Source: Mycobacterium sp. E2479
Lineage (GTDB): Bacteria; Actinomycetota; Actinomycetes; Mycobacteriales; Mycobacteriaceae
Direction of reading: 5' to 3'
NCBI RefSeq assembly: GCF_001667925.1
Contig: NZ_LZJR01000014.1
Location: 1-49,835 of the forward strand
Length of the DNA: 49,835 nt
Part shown: one piece after another, positions 43,409 to 49,835 of the stretch
How positions within the stretch are numbered: the stretch's first letter is position 1
Layout: each line of letters starts with the position of its first letter
Translations under genes and position numbers: made by a program
The notes under the pieces: generated by a model
Databases searched by the model: none
Told to the model about the DNA's origin: nothing
The model's input: only the letters and a program-made list of their open reading frames with translations

Positions 43409-44965
43409 GTGGGATCGCAGAAAGTCGTCGGTAGTCGGCCGGATCGACTTCCGTTGGTCGCGCGGTCGTCCGCGTTGCCCGCGAATATTTTGCAACTAGG
43501 CACTAGGTATCCCGGGGCCGCCGTGTTATTGGCGGTTCCAGTGGCGGTCGCCGGCTTCTGGGGCATGGTCACATGCCCGACCTTGGCCCTACCGCTGGTG
43601 TTGCTGGCTGGCGTGGCCCTGGTTTTGTTTGATTACCTGGCCGGCCCGTACAGGGCGGTGGAACAAAAGTCGCGGGTCGCCACCGGCACCCAGAAGCGGA
43701 ACCTTCAGCCGCGCGCCAGCCAACCCACGACCCAGGTCGAGCAAAAGCCGTCGCGACGGGAATTGAAAGCCGAGGCGCGGGCGCAGAAAGAGGTGGCGAG
43801 GGCACAGAAAGAAGCCGAGGCAGCCGAAGCGTTCGCCGCCGAAGCCGAGGCAGAGGCGCAGGCACAAGCCGCGGCCGTCGAAGCGTTGGCCGCCAAAGCC
43901 GAGGCGGACGCGCAGGCACAAGCCGCGGCGGCCGAAGCGCGGGCCGCCGAAGCCGAGGCAGTGGCGCATGCAGAAGCTGCCGCCGCCCAAGCGCTGGCCG
44001 CCGACGCCGAGGCGGTGGCTGCCGAGCGGCGGGCACGGGCAGACGCGGCCGCAGCCGAAGCCTTGGCGGCGGAAGCTGAAGCGCTGGCCGCGGAAGCCGA
44101 AGCGCTGGCCGCCGAAGCGCGGGCGCAGGAAGAAGCCGCCGCCGCCGAAGCGCTGGCCGCCGAACCCGAAGCGGTGGCCGCCGAGGCCCGGGCACTGGCA
44201 GAGGCAGCCGAAGCGCAAGCGCTGGCGGCCGAGGCACGGGCACGGGAGCGGGCGCATGCAGAAGCCGCAGCGGCCGAAGCGCTGGCCGCCGAGGCGCGGA
44301 AGCGGGCAGAGGCCGCCGAAGCCGAAGCGCTGGCCGCCGAAGCTCGCAAGCAGGCCAAAGCCGCCGAAGCCCTGGCCCTGGCCGCTGAAGCCCGTAAGCA
44401 GGCCAAAGCCGCCGAACCCGAAGCGCTGGCCGCCGAGGCGCGGGCGGAGGCAGAAGCCGCCGAAATTGAAGCGCTGGCGGCCGAGGCGCGGGTGCGAGAA
44501 CGGGCCCGCGCTGAAGCCGCCGAAGCCGAAGCCCGGGCCATCGAGGCGCGGAAGCGGGCAGAGGCCGCCGAAGCCGAAGCGCTGGCCGCCGCAGCGCGGA
44601 AGCGGGCAGAAGCTGCCGAAACTCAGGCCCTGGCCGCCGAAGCGCGGGAACGGGCAAAATCCGCCGAAGCGGAAGCGCTGGCCGCCGAGGCGCGGGCGCG
44701 CGCGGAAGCCGCCGAAACCCAAGCCATGGCCGCCGAGGCGCGGGCACGCGAGCAGGCGCGCGCAGAAGCCGCCGAGGCCGAAGCGCTGGCTGCCGAGGGG
44801 CGGGCGCGCGCGGAAGCCGCCGAAACCCGCGCTCGGGCTGCCGAGGTTTGGGCAGGAGCGCAAGCCGCCGAAGCCCAAGCGGTGGCGGCCGAGGCGCGGG
44901 CGCGCGCAATCCGGCTGCGGCTGGAGGCTGAAGCCAAAGCCAAGCGGCAAGGGAACAAACCGTAG
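43409..44965 (+). CDS. Membrane-anchored Ala/Glu-rich helical repeat protein
   Basis: This 518-aa protein has two N-terminal hydrophobic segments (about 35-75: PGAAVLLAVPVAVAGFWGMV and LALPLVLLAGVALVLFDYLA) and a polar linker. About 390 residues of Ala/Glu/Arg-rich repeats follow, built from AEALAAEAR and KRAEAAE units. Almost no prolines or glycines break it, so a long, straight helix or coiled coil is predicted, similar in style to the TolA stalk. The start is GTG 43409 with a GAGGG site. The cytoplasmic or periplasmic side cannot be decided. It precedes the MoxR gene by 54 bp on the same strand and may be part of that operon. Antisense and +2 frames in this region are composition artefacts. 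Confidence 0.8.
   Translation: MGSQKVVGSRPDRLPLVARSSALPANILQLGTRYPGAAVLLAVPVAVAGFWGMVTCPTLALPLVLLAGVALVLFDYLAGPYRAVEQKSRVATGTQKRNLQPRASQPTTQVEQKPSRRELKAEARAQKEVARAQKEAEAAEAFAAEAEAEAQAQAAAVEALAAKAEADAQAQAAAAEARAAEAEAVAHAEAAAAQALAADAEAVAAERRARADAAAAEALAAEAEALAAEAEALAAEARAQEEAAAAEALAAEPEAVAAEARALAEAAEAQALAAEARARERAHAEAAAAEALAAEARKRAEAAEAEALAAEARKQAKAAEALALAAEARKQAKAAEPEALAAEARAEAEAAEIEALAAEARVRERARAEAAEAEARAIEARKRAEAAEAEALAAAARKRAEAAETQALAAEARERAKSAEAEALAAEARARAEAAETQAMAAEARAREQARAEAAEAEALAAEGRARAEAAETRARAAEVWAGAQAAEAQAVAAEARARAIRLRLEAEAKAKRQGNKP
43760..44920 (+). repeat. Coding repeats of the Ala/Glu-rich protein
   Basis: The DNA is built of imperfect copies of a segment coding for AEALAAEARxRAEAAE, about 11-16 codons each, with a recurring GCCGAAGCGCTGGCCGCCGA core. 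Copy number is likely to vary between strains through slippage or recombination, because units differ in length but all stay in frame. Confidence 0.75.
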
Positions 44966-45019
44966 TAAGCGGGCAGCTTGGCGTGTCGTTCTCCGGCACC
45001 TGGGTATCCCAGCGGACGT

Positions 45020-46021
45020 ATGTCTACAGCACAAACACAATCGGATCAGCGTGAAATCGATAGCGTCCGGGGGACCGTCGACGCCATCTCCCAGGCTTTC
45101 GCAGCCAAGATTGTCGGGCAGCGCGACCTACGCGAGTCGCTCCTGATCGGCCTGCTCGCCGGCGGCCACGTCCTGCTCGAAAGCGTGCCGGGCCTGGCCA
45201 AAACCACGGCCGCGAAAGTGCTGGCCGAGTCGATTCACGGGCGCTTTCAGCGCATTCAGTGCACGCCCGACCTGCTGCCGAGCGACATCATCGGCACCCA
45301 GATCTACGATTCGGCGACCAATTCGTTCGTCACTCAACTGGGTCCGGTGCACGCCAACATCGTGCTACTCGACGAAATCAACCGATCCAGTGCCAAGACG
45401 CAGAGCGCAATGCTCGAGGCGATGGAGGAGCGGCAGACCACCATCGCCGGGCAGGTGCACCCCCTCGAGGATCCGTTTCTAGTCATAGCCACCCAGAACC
45501 CCGTCGACCAGGAAGGCACCTATCCGCTTTCCGAGGCGCAGACCGATCGCTTCCTGCTCAAGGAGATCGTGCGCTACCCCTCTCCGCAGGAGGAGGTAGA
45601 AGTCATGTCGCGGATCGACGCCGGCATCTACGACAAGGGACGGCCGACTGCGCCGGTAGTGAGCCTCGATGATGTTCTGCGCGTGCAGGAGGTGGTGCGC
45701 CATGTCCATATGGACCGTGCGCTGATGCTGTACGCCAGCCAACTGGTCGACGTCACCCGCCACCCCGCGCAAGCGTTGCCCAAGCAGATCGCGCGCCTGG
45801 TCGAGTATGGCGCCAGCCCACGCGCCACCATCGCGTTCTGCAAGGCGGCCCGGGCGCAGGCGGTGCTGGCCGGGCGCGCGCACGTGCTGCCCGAGGACAT
45901 CGCGAACCTCGCGCACCGGGTGCTGCGGCACCGGCTCATCCTCGGCTTCGAGGCGGCCAGCGCTGACATCACCTCCGAGGTCGTGGTCGACGCGGCGCTG
46001 CGTGCTGTGCGCGTGCCCTGA
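45020..46021 (+). CDS. MoxR-family AAA+ ATPase
   Basis: This is a 333-aa MoxR AAA+ ATPase. Walker A is ESVPGLAKTT, Walker B is IVLLDEINR, and sensor 1 is IATQNP. The family stretch EGTYPLSEAQTDRF and a C-terminal lid domain ending in VVVDAALRAV are also present. ATG 45020 is the first Met before the conserved region. MoxR proteins act as chaperone-like ATPases, usually with VWA partners, to mature or insert complexes. The next gene starts 7 bp downstream and four more follow with overlaps, the classical MoxR-DUF58-VWA operon layout. Confidence 0.95.
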   Translation: MSTAQTQSDQREIDSVRGTVDAISQAFAAKIVGQRDLRESLLIGLLAGGHVLLESVPGLAKTTAAKVLAESIHGRFQRIQCTPDLLPSDIIGTQIYDSATNSFVTQLGPVHANIVLLDEINRSSAKTQSAMLEAMEERQTTIAGQVHPLEDPFLVIATQNPVDQEGTYPLSEAQTDRFLLKEIVRYPSPQEEVEVMSRIDAGIYDKGRPTAPVVSLDDVLRVQEVVRHVHMDRALMLYASQLVDVTRHPAQALPKQIARLVEYGASPRATIAFCKAARAQAVLAGRAHVLPEDIANLAHRVLRHRLILGFEAASADITSEVVVDAALRAVRVP

Positions 46022-46028
46022 GGTCATC

Positions 46029-46895
46029 TTGGGTAAGCATCTCAACCGCGCCAAGGCGCATTTCGGCACCGACACCCGCGGGTTACTCGAAGGCGGGCGC
46101 TACGCGCTATTGCATACGCGCAGCATGGAATTCGACGACCTACGCCCGTACGTTCCCGGCGACGACGTGCGAGACATCGACTGGAAGGCTTCCGCACGTT
46201 CGGGCGGCGTGCTCATCAAACGGTTCGTATCCGAAAAGCATCACAAGATCCTGCTGGTCGCCGACGCCGGCCGCAACATGTCGGCGCTCGCCCCCAGCGG
46301 GGAGTGCAAGCGCGACGTCGCCGCGCACGTCATGGGCGCGGTGGGATTGATCGGATTACGGCGATCCGATCAGATCGGCATGGTCTATGGTGACCGCCGC
46401 GGCTGCGTGAACATTCCGCAGCGCCGCGGCGAGTCGCACATCGAGGGCTTGCTGCACCGCTGGTACCAGCACACCACGACCCGTCCCGGCCGCAGCGACG
46501 TCACCGCCCAACTCGAGTACGTCGCAACGCATTACCGACATACCATGCTCATCGTCGTGGTATCCGATGAGCCCGATGTCGACGGCGGGCTCGACGATGT
46601 GCTCACCAGATTGACCGCGCGCCACGACATCATCTGGGCGATGGTGTCGGACATGCCCGCGGTGGGCCCCGACAACACCGACGGGTACGACGTCGCCACC
46701 GGTCGCTTCGTCCTGAACGGAGCCGACCTGGGCCCGCGGGTCGTCACCGCGTACCGCCGTGCCGAGCGGGCGCGCCGCGATCGCCTCGATGCGTTCCTGA
46801 CCGCTCACGCCATTGCGCACGCGACGATCGCCGGCAGCAGGGATATCCGGCGCGAACTCGTTCGCCTGACCGAGGTGGCCGCGCGTGCCGGATGA
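46029..46895 (+). CDS. DUF58 domain protein (MoxR operon)
   Basis: This 288-aa DUF58 protein has the signature RSMEFDDLRPYVPGDDVRDI, then DWKASARSGGVLIKRF and EKHHKILLVADAGRNM, which forms a VWA-like region. It lacks N-terminal membrane helices. A TTG start at 46029 is chosen because a GAGG site lies 5 bases before it and the frame upstream belongs to the MoxR gene. The stop overlaps the next GTG by 11 bases, so translation is coupled. In this family it is a partner of the MoxR ATPase. Confidence 0.9.
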   Translation: MGKHLNRAKAHFGTDTRGLLEGGRYALLHTRSMEFDDLRPYVPGDDVRDIDWKASARSGGVLIKRFVSEKHHKILLVADAGRNMSALAPSGECKRDVAAHVMGAVGLIGLRRSDQIGMVYGDRRGCVNIPQRRGESHIEGLLHRWYQHTTTRPGRSDVTAQLEYVATHYRHTMLIVVVSDEPDVDGGLDDVLTRLTARHDIIWAMVSDMPAVGPDNTDGYDVATGRFVLNGADLGPRVVTAYRRAERARRDRLDAFLTAHAIAHATIAGSRDIRRELVRLTEVAARAG

Positions 46896-47358
46896 CCTGC
46901 TGCGCCACATCTTCGGTCCGCAGCCGTACTCGTTGTGCTGGCTGTGGCTGGCGGCCGTGCTGACTATAGCCGTAATGGCCTGGTATGCAGGCATTGTCAT
47001 GTGGACATTGCCGTCACACCGATTACGGCGCATCCCGATCGTACGGCGAATGCACGGTTGGCTGATTCGCAACCGATTCGCACGCTGCGTACAGCGCATC
47101 GCACGCGAGCACGACGCCGAGCGGATGTCGGCTCCGACGGCATGCGCGGCAATCAGCCGGACGGTGCGCAGCTTTCTGCATCAAGCGACCGGTGCGCGCG
47201 CCCAGTACCTGCAGATCAACGCGATTGCCGACGGGGAACTAGCCCCGGCGGCACCGCTGCTCACCCAGCTCGGTGATGCACAATTCAATGCCGAATCGCG
47301 CATCAATGTCGCCGATATGAGTGCCCAGGCGCAGGAGTTGATCCGCGCGTGGACCTGA
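46885..47358 (+). CDS. Single-pass membrane protein of the MoxR operon
   Basis: This 157-aa protein starts at GTG 46885. It has one N-terminal membrane helix (CWLWLAAVLTIAVMAWYAGIVMW) and a cytoplasmic helical domain of about 120 aa with basic residues near the membrane. It occupies the position of the DUF4381-type gene in MoxR-DUF58-VWA operons, but I cannot assign that family from motifs. It overlaps the genes on both sides by about 10 bases. Confidence 0.75.
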   Translation: MPDDLLRHIFGPQPYSLCWLWLAAVLTIAVMAWYAGIVMWTLPSHRLRRIPIVRRMHGWLIRNRFARCVQRIAREHDAERMSAPTACAAISRTVRSFLHQATGARAQYLQINAIADGELAPAAPLLTQLGDAQFNAESRINVADMSAQAQELIRAWT

Positions 47359-48326
47359 CGTGGTGGCCGGTAGCTGCGGTCGGAGCGGCCGCTTTCATCG
47401 CAGTTGTCGCGCTGGCGGCGTTGCTTCCGATGACCGCAGCCCGGAGGCGACTGCGGCCATTGGCCAATGTCGCGCGGCTTACCCGGTTGCCCGAGTACGC
47501 GAAAGTGGCGCGGCTGCGCTCGCTCTCAACGATTGTGACGTTGGTGGTGCTGACGGTTATGTTCAGCGCCGCGACCTGGGCCGCCGCCCGTCCCGCCGTG
47601 CCGAGCAAGGATTTCGACGCCGCCCACCCCGAGGACATCATGCTGTGCGTCGGGCAGTCGGTGAGCGACGCGGCGACGACGGAGCTGCTCGACTACTTCG
47701 CGCGGCAGGCCGCGGCGTCCCCTCAGGGGCAACGCATCGGCCTGACATCGGCCAACCGGCGTCTGGTGCCGTTGACGCGCGACCATCAGTACGCCGCCGC
47801 GCGCTTCGGCGACTATATCGGTGCCCGCCAGGCGCTGTCGGCGTCGTTCACAGCGCCGGTTTCCTACACCGACTACGCCGCAAGCGTGAACGACGTTCTC
47901 GCGCTGTGCCTCTCTGGGTTCCCGTCCGCCGAGCAGCGCGGCCCTGACCGGCGCTCGGTCATCTACCTCGGTCCTGCGGATCTCCGCGCCGCCGGGGAGC
48001 AGCGTGCCGAACTGTTCACCGATGGCAGTGTCCGGGCCCTGGCCGAACACGCCCGGGCCCAAGTCAATGTGATCGACACGGCCCCCTCACCCACAAGCGG
48101 TGCGTTGGCCGCGCTTACCGAGCAGACCGGTGGCCGGTACGGTGCACCGGATCCACGATCAGTGGCCCTGGCACTCAACGAGATTCGCGCGCACAAGCCG
48201 CCGGCGCGCCGCGCCGACGGCACCGCTGTGACAGCGGACTTCCGGGATGCGCCGGTGGTGCCGCTGGTGATCGCCTTATTGTCGTCGGCAGTGCTGTCGG
48301 TGGCCCTACTGGTGTTGCGCCGATGA
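47349..48326 (+). CDS. BatA-like VWA-fold membrane protein with degenerate MIDAS
   Basis: This 325-aa protein starts at GTG 47349. It has membrane helices near residues 7-25, 60-80 and at the C-terminus (VPLVIALLSSAVLSVALLVL), the layout of BatA/BatB proteins. The central domain fits a von Willebrand A fold. The strand that should carry the DxSxS metal motif reads DIMLCVGQSVSDAA, so the Asp of the MIDAS is missing. It overlaps both neighbours (10 and 4 bases). It probably works with the MoxR ATPase and the next VWA-like protein. Confidence 0.75.
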   Translation: MDLTWWPVAAVGAAAFIAVVALAALLPMTAARRRLRPLANVARLTRLPEYAKVARLRSLSTIVTLVVLTVMFSAATWAAARPAVPSKDFDAAHPEDIMLCVGQSVSDAATTELLDYFARQAAASPQGQRIGLTSANRRLVPLTRDHQYAAARFGDYIGARQALSASFTAPVSYTDYAASVNDVLALCLSGFPSAEQRGPDRRSVIYLGPADLRAAGEQRAELFTDGSVRALAEHARAQVNVIDTAPSPTSGALAALTEQTGGRYGAPDPRSVALALNEIRAHKPPARRADGTAVTADFRDAPVVPLVIALLSSAVLSVALLVLRR

Positions 48327-49240
48327 CCTTTCAGCCCGTATTGCCCTGGCCGATCCTCGCCGTCGTCGCGGGCGCGCTATTGCTGGCGCGCTTGGTGGCG
48401 CTGCGGCAGGCGCTGCTCTCGGCCGGACGCCGAAGGCGGGCCGCGTTGCGATGGGCTGCCGTAACGCTTGCGGTGCTGATGCTCATCGCTGCGACCACCC
48501 GCCCGGCACTTCTCGATGACGGAAACCAACGGGGCGCAACGCCCGCCGGCGCGAATCTCAACGTGTTTCTCGTCGTCGATCGCTCGGCTTACTCGGGGGT
48601 CGAGAACGACGGTTACGGTCAACCACGGATCGTGGGCATGCGCGAGGACATCGAGGCGTTGATCAAACGGTACCCCGCGGCACGGTATGCGCTCGTCGGC
48701 TTCGCCTCGAAGGCTTCGCTGGATTGGCCGCTTTCCGAAGATGTTTGGAGTCTGCGCCCAACCATCACGGCGCTCACCGCCCAGAGCCCGAGTCCCGATG
48801 CCGACGCGGGAGCGGCGGACAATGTCTTGCGATATCAGCTGATTCAGGCGACACAGCAGTACCCGGGTTCGCGCAACGTGGTGCTCTACTTCGGCTCCGG
48901 TGCGCCCGGATCGCGCGTGACACAAGGCGAGTTCAACCTCATACGGGGGTCGGTCGCCGGCGGAGCAGTGCTGGGTTACGGTCGCGCGGAAACGATCGAT
49001 GAAGCCGAATTGCGAAGATTGGCAGCACAACTCGATGTCAACTACTTGCACCGCGACCTCGGAGCGCCCCTTCAGCCGCTCCTTCCCGATTCACCGCCCA
49101 GCCGCGTAGACGCCTCCGAACGCGCCGAGCTGTACTGGCTGCCTGCGCTGCTCGCGGCTGGGCTGCTGCTCGCGGAAATCTACCTGTCGGTCCGCGAGTT
49201 TCGTCGCGGTCGCATCGCGCGGCGGGACTTGGCGTCATGA
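48323..49240 (+). CDS. VWA-domain membrane protein (BatB-like)
   Basis: This 305-aa protein has two N-terminal helices (PILAVVAGALLLARLVAL and WAAVTLAVLMLIAATTR), a VWA domain beginning LNVFLVVDRSAYSG, and a final membrane helix near LPALLAAGLLLAEIYLSV. The metal motif keeps Asp and the first Ser (DRS) but the second Ser is shifted (AYS), so metal binding is uncertain. The stop overlaps the next ATG (ATGA), which gives coupled translation with the BatC-like gene. Confidence 0.82.
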   Translation: MTFQPVLPWPILAVVAGALLLARLVALRQALLSAGRRRRAALRWAAVTLAVLMLIAATTRPALLDDGNQRGATPAGANLNVFLVVDRSAYSGVENDGYGQPRIVGMREDIEALIKRYPAARYALVGFASKASLDWPLSEDVWSLRPTITALTAQSPSPDADAGAADNVLRYQLIQATQQYPGSRNVVLYFGSGAPGSRVTQGEFNLIRGSVAGGAVLGYGRAETIDEAELRRLAAQLDVNYLHRDLGAPLQPLLPDSPPSRVDASERAELYWLPALLAAGLLLAEIYLSVREFRRGRIARRDLAS

Positions 49241-49835
49241 CACGCAGACCGGTGCGATTGCGGCTGCGGCGGCGGCTCTTCATTTATTCGGCGCCGGTCG
49301 TCGCCGCCGCGCTGCTGGTCGCAATCAAGCTGTTTGTGGTTGTGTTGGCCGGCAATTCGGCAACCCACGCCTTTGCGAGTGGCGACGCAACCGCGGTGCG
49401 GCGGGACGCGGCGATCCTCGGAGTCGTCAATGTGGTGGAACCGGCGAGGGCGCCGTTCGTCGCGGGCACGGCCGCCGTGCTCGGCGGTCGGTTAGAGGAC
49501 GCCGACGCTCGCTTCACCGACGCGATGGCCCGCAGCGACAGCGTCGGTTCCTGCCCGGTGCGGGTCAATCTCGAGTTGGTTCGCGAGACTCAGGGCGACC
49601 GGGCCGCGGCCGCGGGGGACCGCGCACGGGCCGACGAACGCTACACGAGTGCGTTGGCCATCGTCGAAGCCGCGCCGCAGGGTTGCTTCGCCGGCAACAC
49701 CGACCCGGACCCGCAGCGACACGCCATCCGCGACGAAGCCGCAAACCGATTGGCGGCCAAGAGGTCTGCACTCAGCGCCGCGCCGCCGACAGCGCCACCG
49801 CCGCCGCCACCATCGCCACCGGCGGCGCCACCCCC
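49237..49835 (+). CDS. BatC-like membrane-anchored protein with Pro-rich tail (3' end beyond window)
   Basis: The frame opens MTRRPVRLRLRRRLFIYSAP and runs to the window edge. It has one membrane helix (VVAAALLVAIKLFVVVLA) and a helical region with repeated Asp/Ala/Arg turns (RLEDADARFTDAMAR, GDRARADERYTSALAI) that looks like degenerate TPRs. A proline-rich stretch begins near AAPPTAPPPPPP. In MoxR-VWA operons the last gene often encodes a TPR protein (BatC), so this is likely the equivalent. The end is not visible. Confidence 0.75.
   Translation, partial: MTRRPVRLRLRRRLFIYSAPVVAAALLVAIKLFVVVLAGNSATHAFASGDATAVRRDAAILGVVNVVEPARAPFVAGTAAVLGGRLEDADARFTDAMARSDSVGSCPVRVNLELVRETQGDRAAAAGDRARADERYTSALAIVEAAPQGCFAGNTDPDPQRHAIRDEAANRLAAKRSALSAAPPTAPPPPPPSPPAAPP

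Noticed and set aside
43153..43572. CsbD-like stretch (AKQTGGEVKQARGKW) in a minus-strand frame
   Set aside because: Only a few residues resemble CsbD, and the rest of the frame is unlike any domain and overlaps the next gene. A decayed CsbD gene is possible but not supported.
43569..44999. Long antisense and +2 frames (392-483 aa) through the Ala-rich gene
   Set aside because: They are Arg/Pro- or Gly/Phe-rich mirror images of the Ala/Glu repeat. The GCC/GAA composition removes stops in all frames, and only the GTG 43409 frame has membrane segments and a ribosome site.

Overview
The window looks like a chromosomal segment of a high-GC actinobacterium, most probably a non-tuberculous Mycobacterium. 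I infer this from gene content, not from a database search: a methyltransferase that closely resembles mycobacterial Rv2952-type enzymes, an F420-dependent LLM-class enzyme, an EmbR-type SARP-FHA regulator beside a Ser/Thr kinase, a MoxR/DUF58/VWA operon, and several leaderless-looking promoters. I see no rRNA, tRNA, insertion sequence, prophage or CRISPR array.

Layout. Positions 1-4.1 kb hold a TetR regulator (cut by the window edge) divergent from a four-gene catabolic cassette: SDR, DUF35 Zn-ribbon protein, Ltp2-like thiolase/aldolase, and beta-hydroxyacid dehydrogenase. Positions 4.2-6.7 kb hold a second TetR gene, a perfect 15-bp-arm palindrome, a small DoxX-like membrane protein and a cytochrome P450. 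Positions 6.9-10.1 kb hold an RclA-like flavin disulfide reductase divergent from a DUF417 (RclC-like) membrane protein and a LysR regulator, which suggests a reactive-chlorine or thiol stress module. Positions 10.1-11.7 kb hold an SDR and an LLM oxidoreductase. Positions 12-17.4 kb hold two propeller-type proteins (one a short PknD-like NHL fragment), divergent from a transmembrane Ser/Thr kinase, an EmbR-like SARP-FHA regulator and an alpha/beta hydrolase.

Positions 17.4-22 kb hold an ATP-grasp protein, an Rv2952-like methyltransferase, a sterol-desaturase-family protein and a second hydrolase. Positions 22.2-25.8 kb hold a UvrA-like double-ABC protein, a DUF1206 membrane protein and a CsbD-like protein. 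Positions 26-27.2 kb hold a Tat-exported GH5-like glycoside hydrolase.

The outstanding feature is one uninterrupted reading frame of 14.8 kb on the minus strand (27226-42030, about 4934 aa). Its N-terminal 1280 residues are a SARP DNA-binding/BTAD domain, a class III nucleotide cyclase domain, an AAA/STAND-type ATPase and a TPR-like region. The remaining 3650 residues are a tandem array of NTF2/SnoaL-like modules: one orphan A module followed by 13 A+B units of 265-276 residues. It looks like a giant signal-integrating regulator whose sensor part grew by in-frame duplication. A TylF-type methyltransferase lies upstream and the GH5-like enzyme 40 bp downstream.

The right end (43.4-49.8 kb) holds a membrane-anchored, extremely Ala/Glu-rich helical repeat protein, followed by a tightly overlapping MoxR - DUF58 - membrane protein - VWA-like - VWA-like - BatC-like operon that runs off the window. 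Both VWA-like subunits appear to lack a canonical MIDAS metal site.
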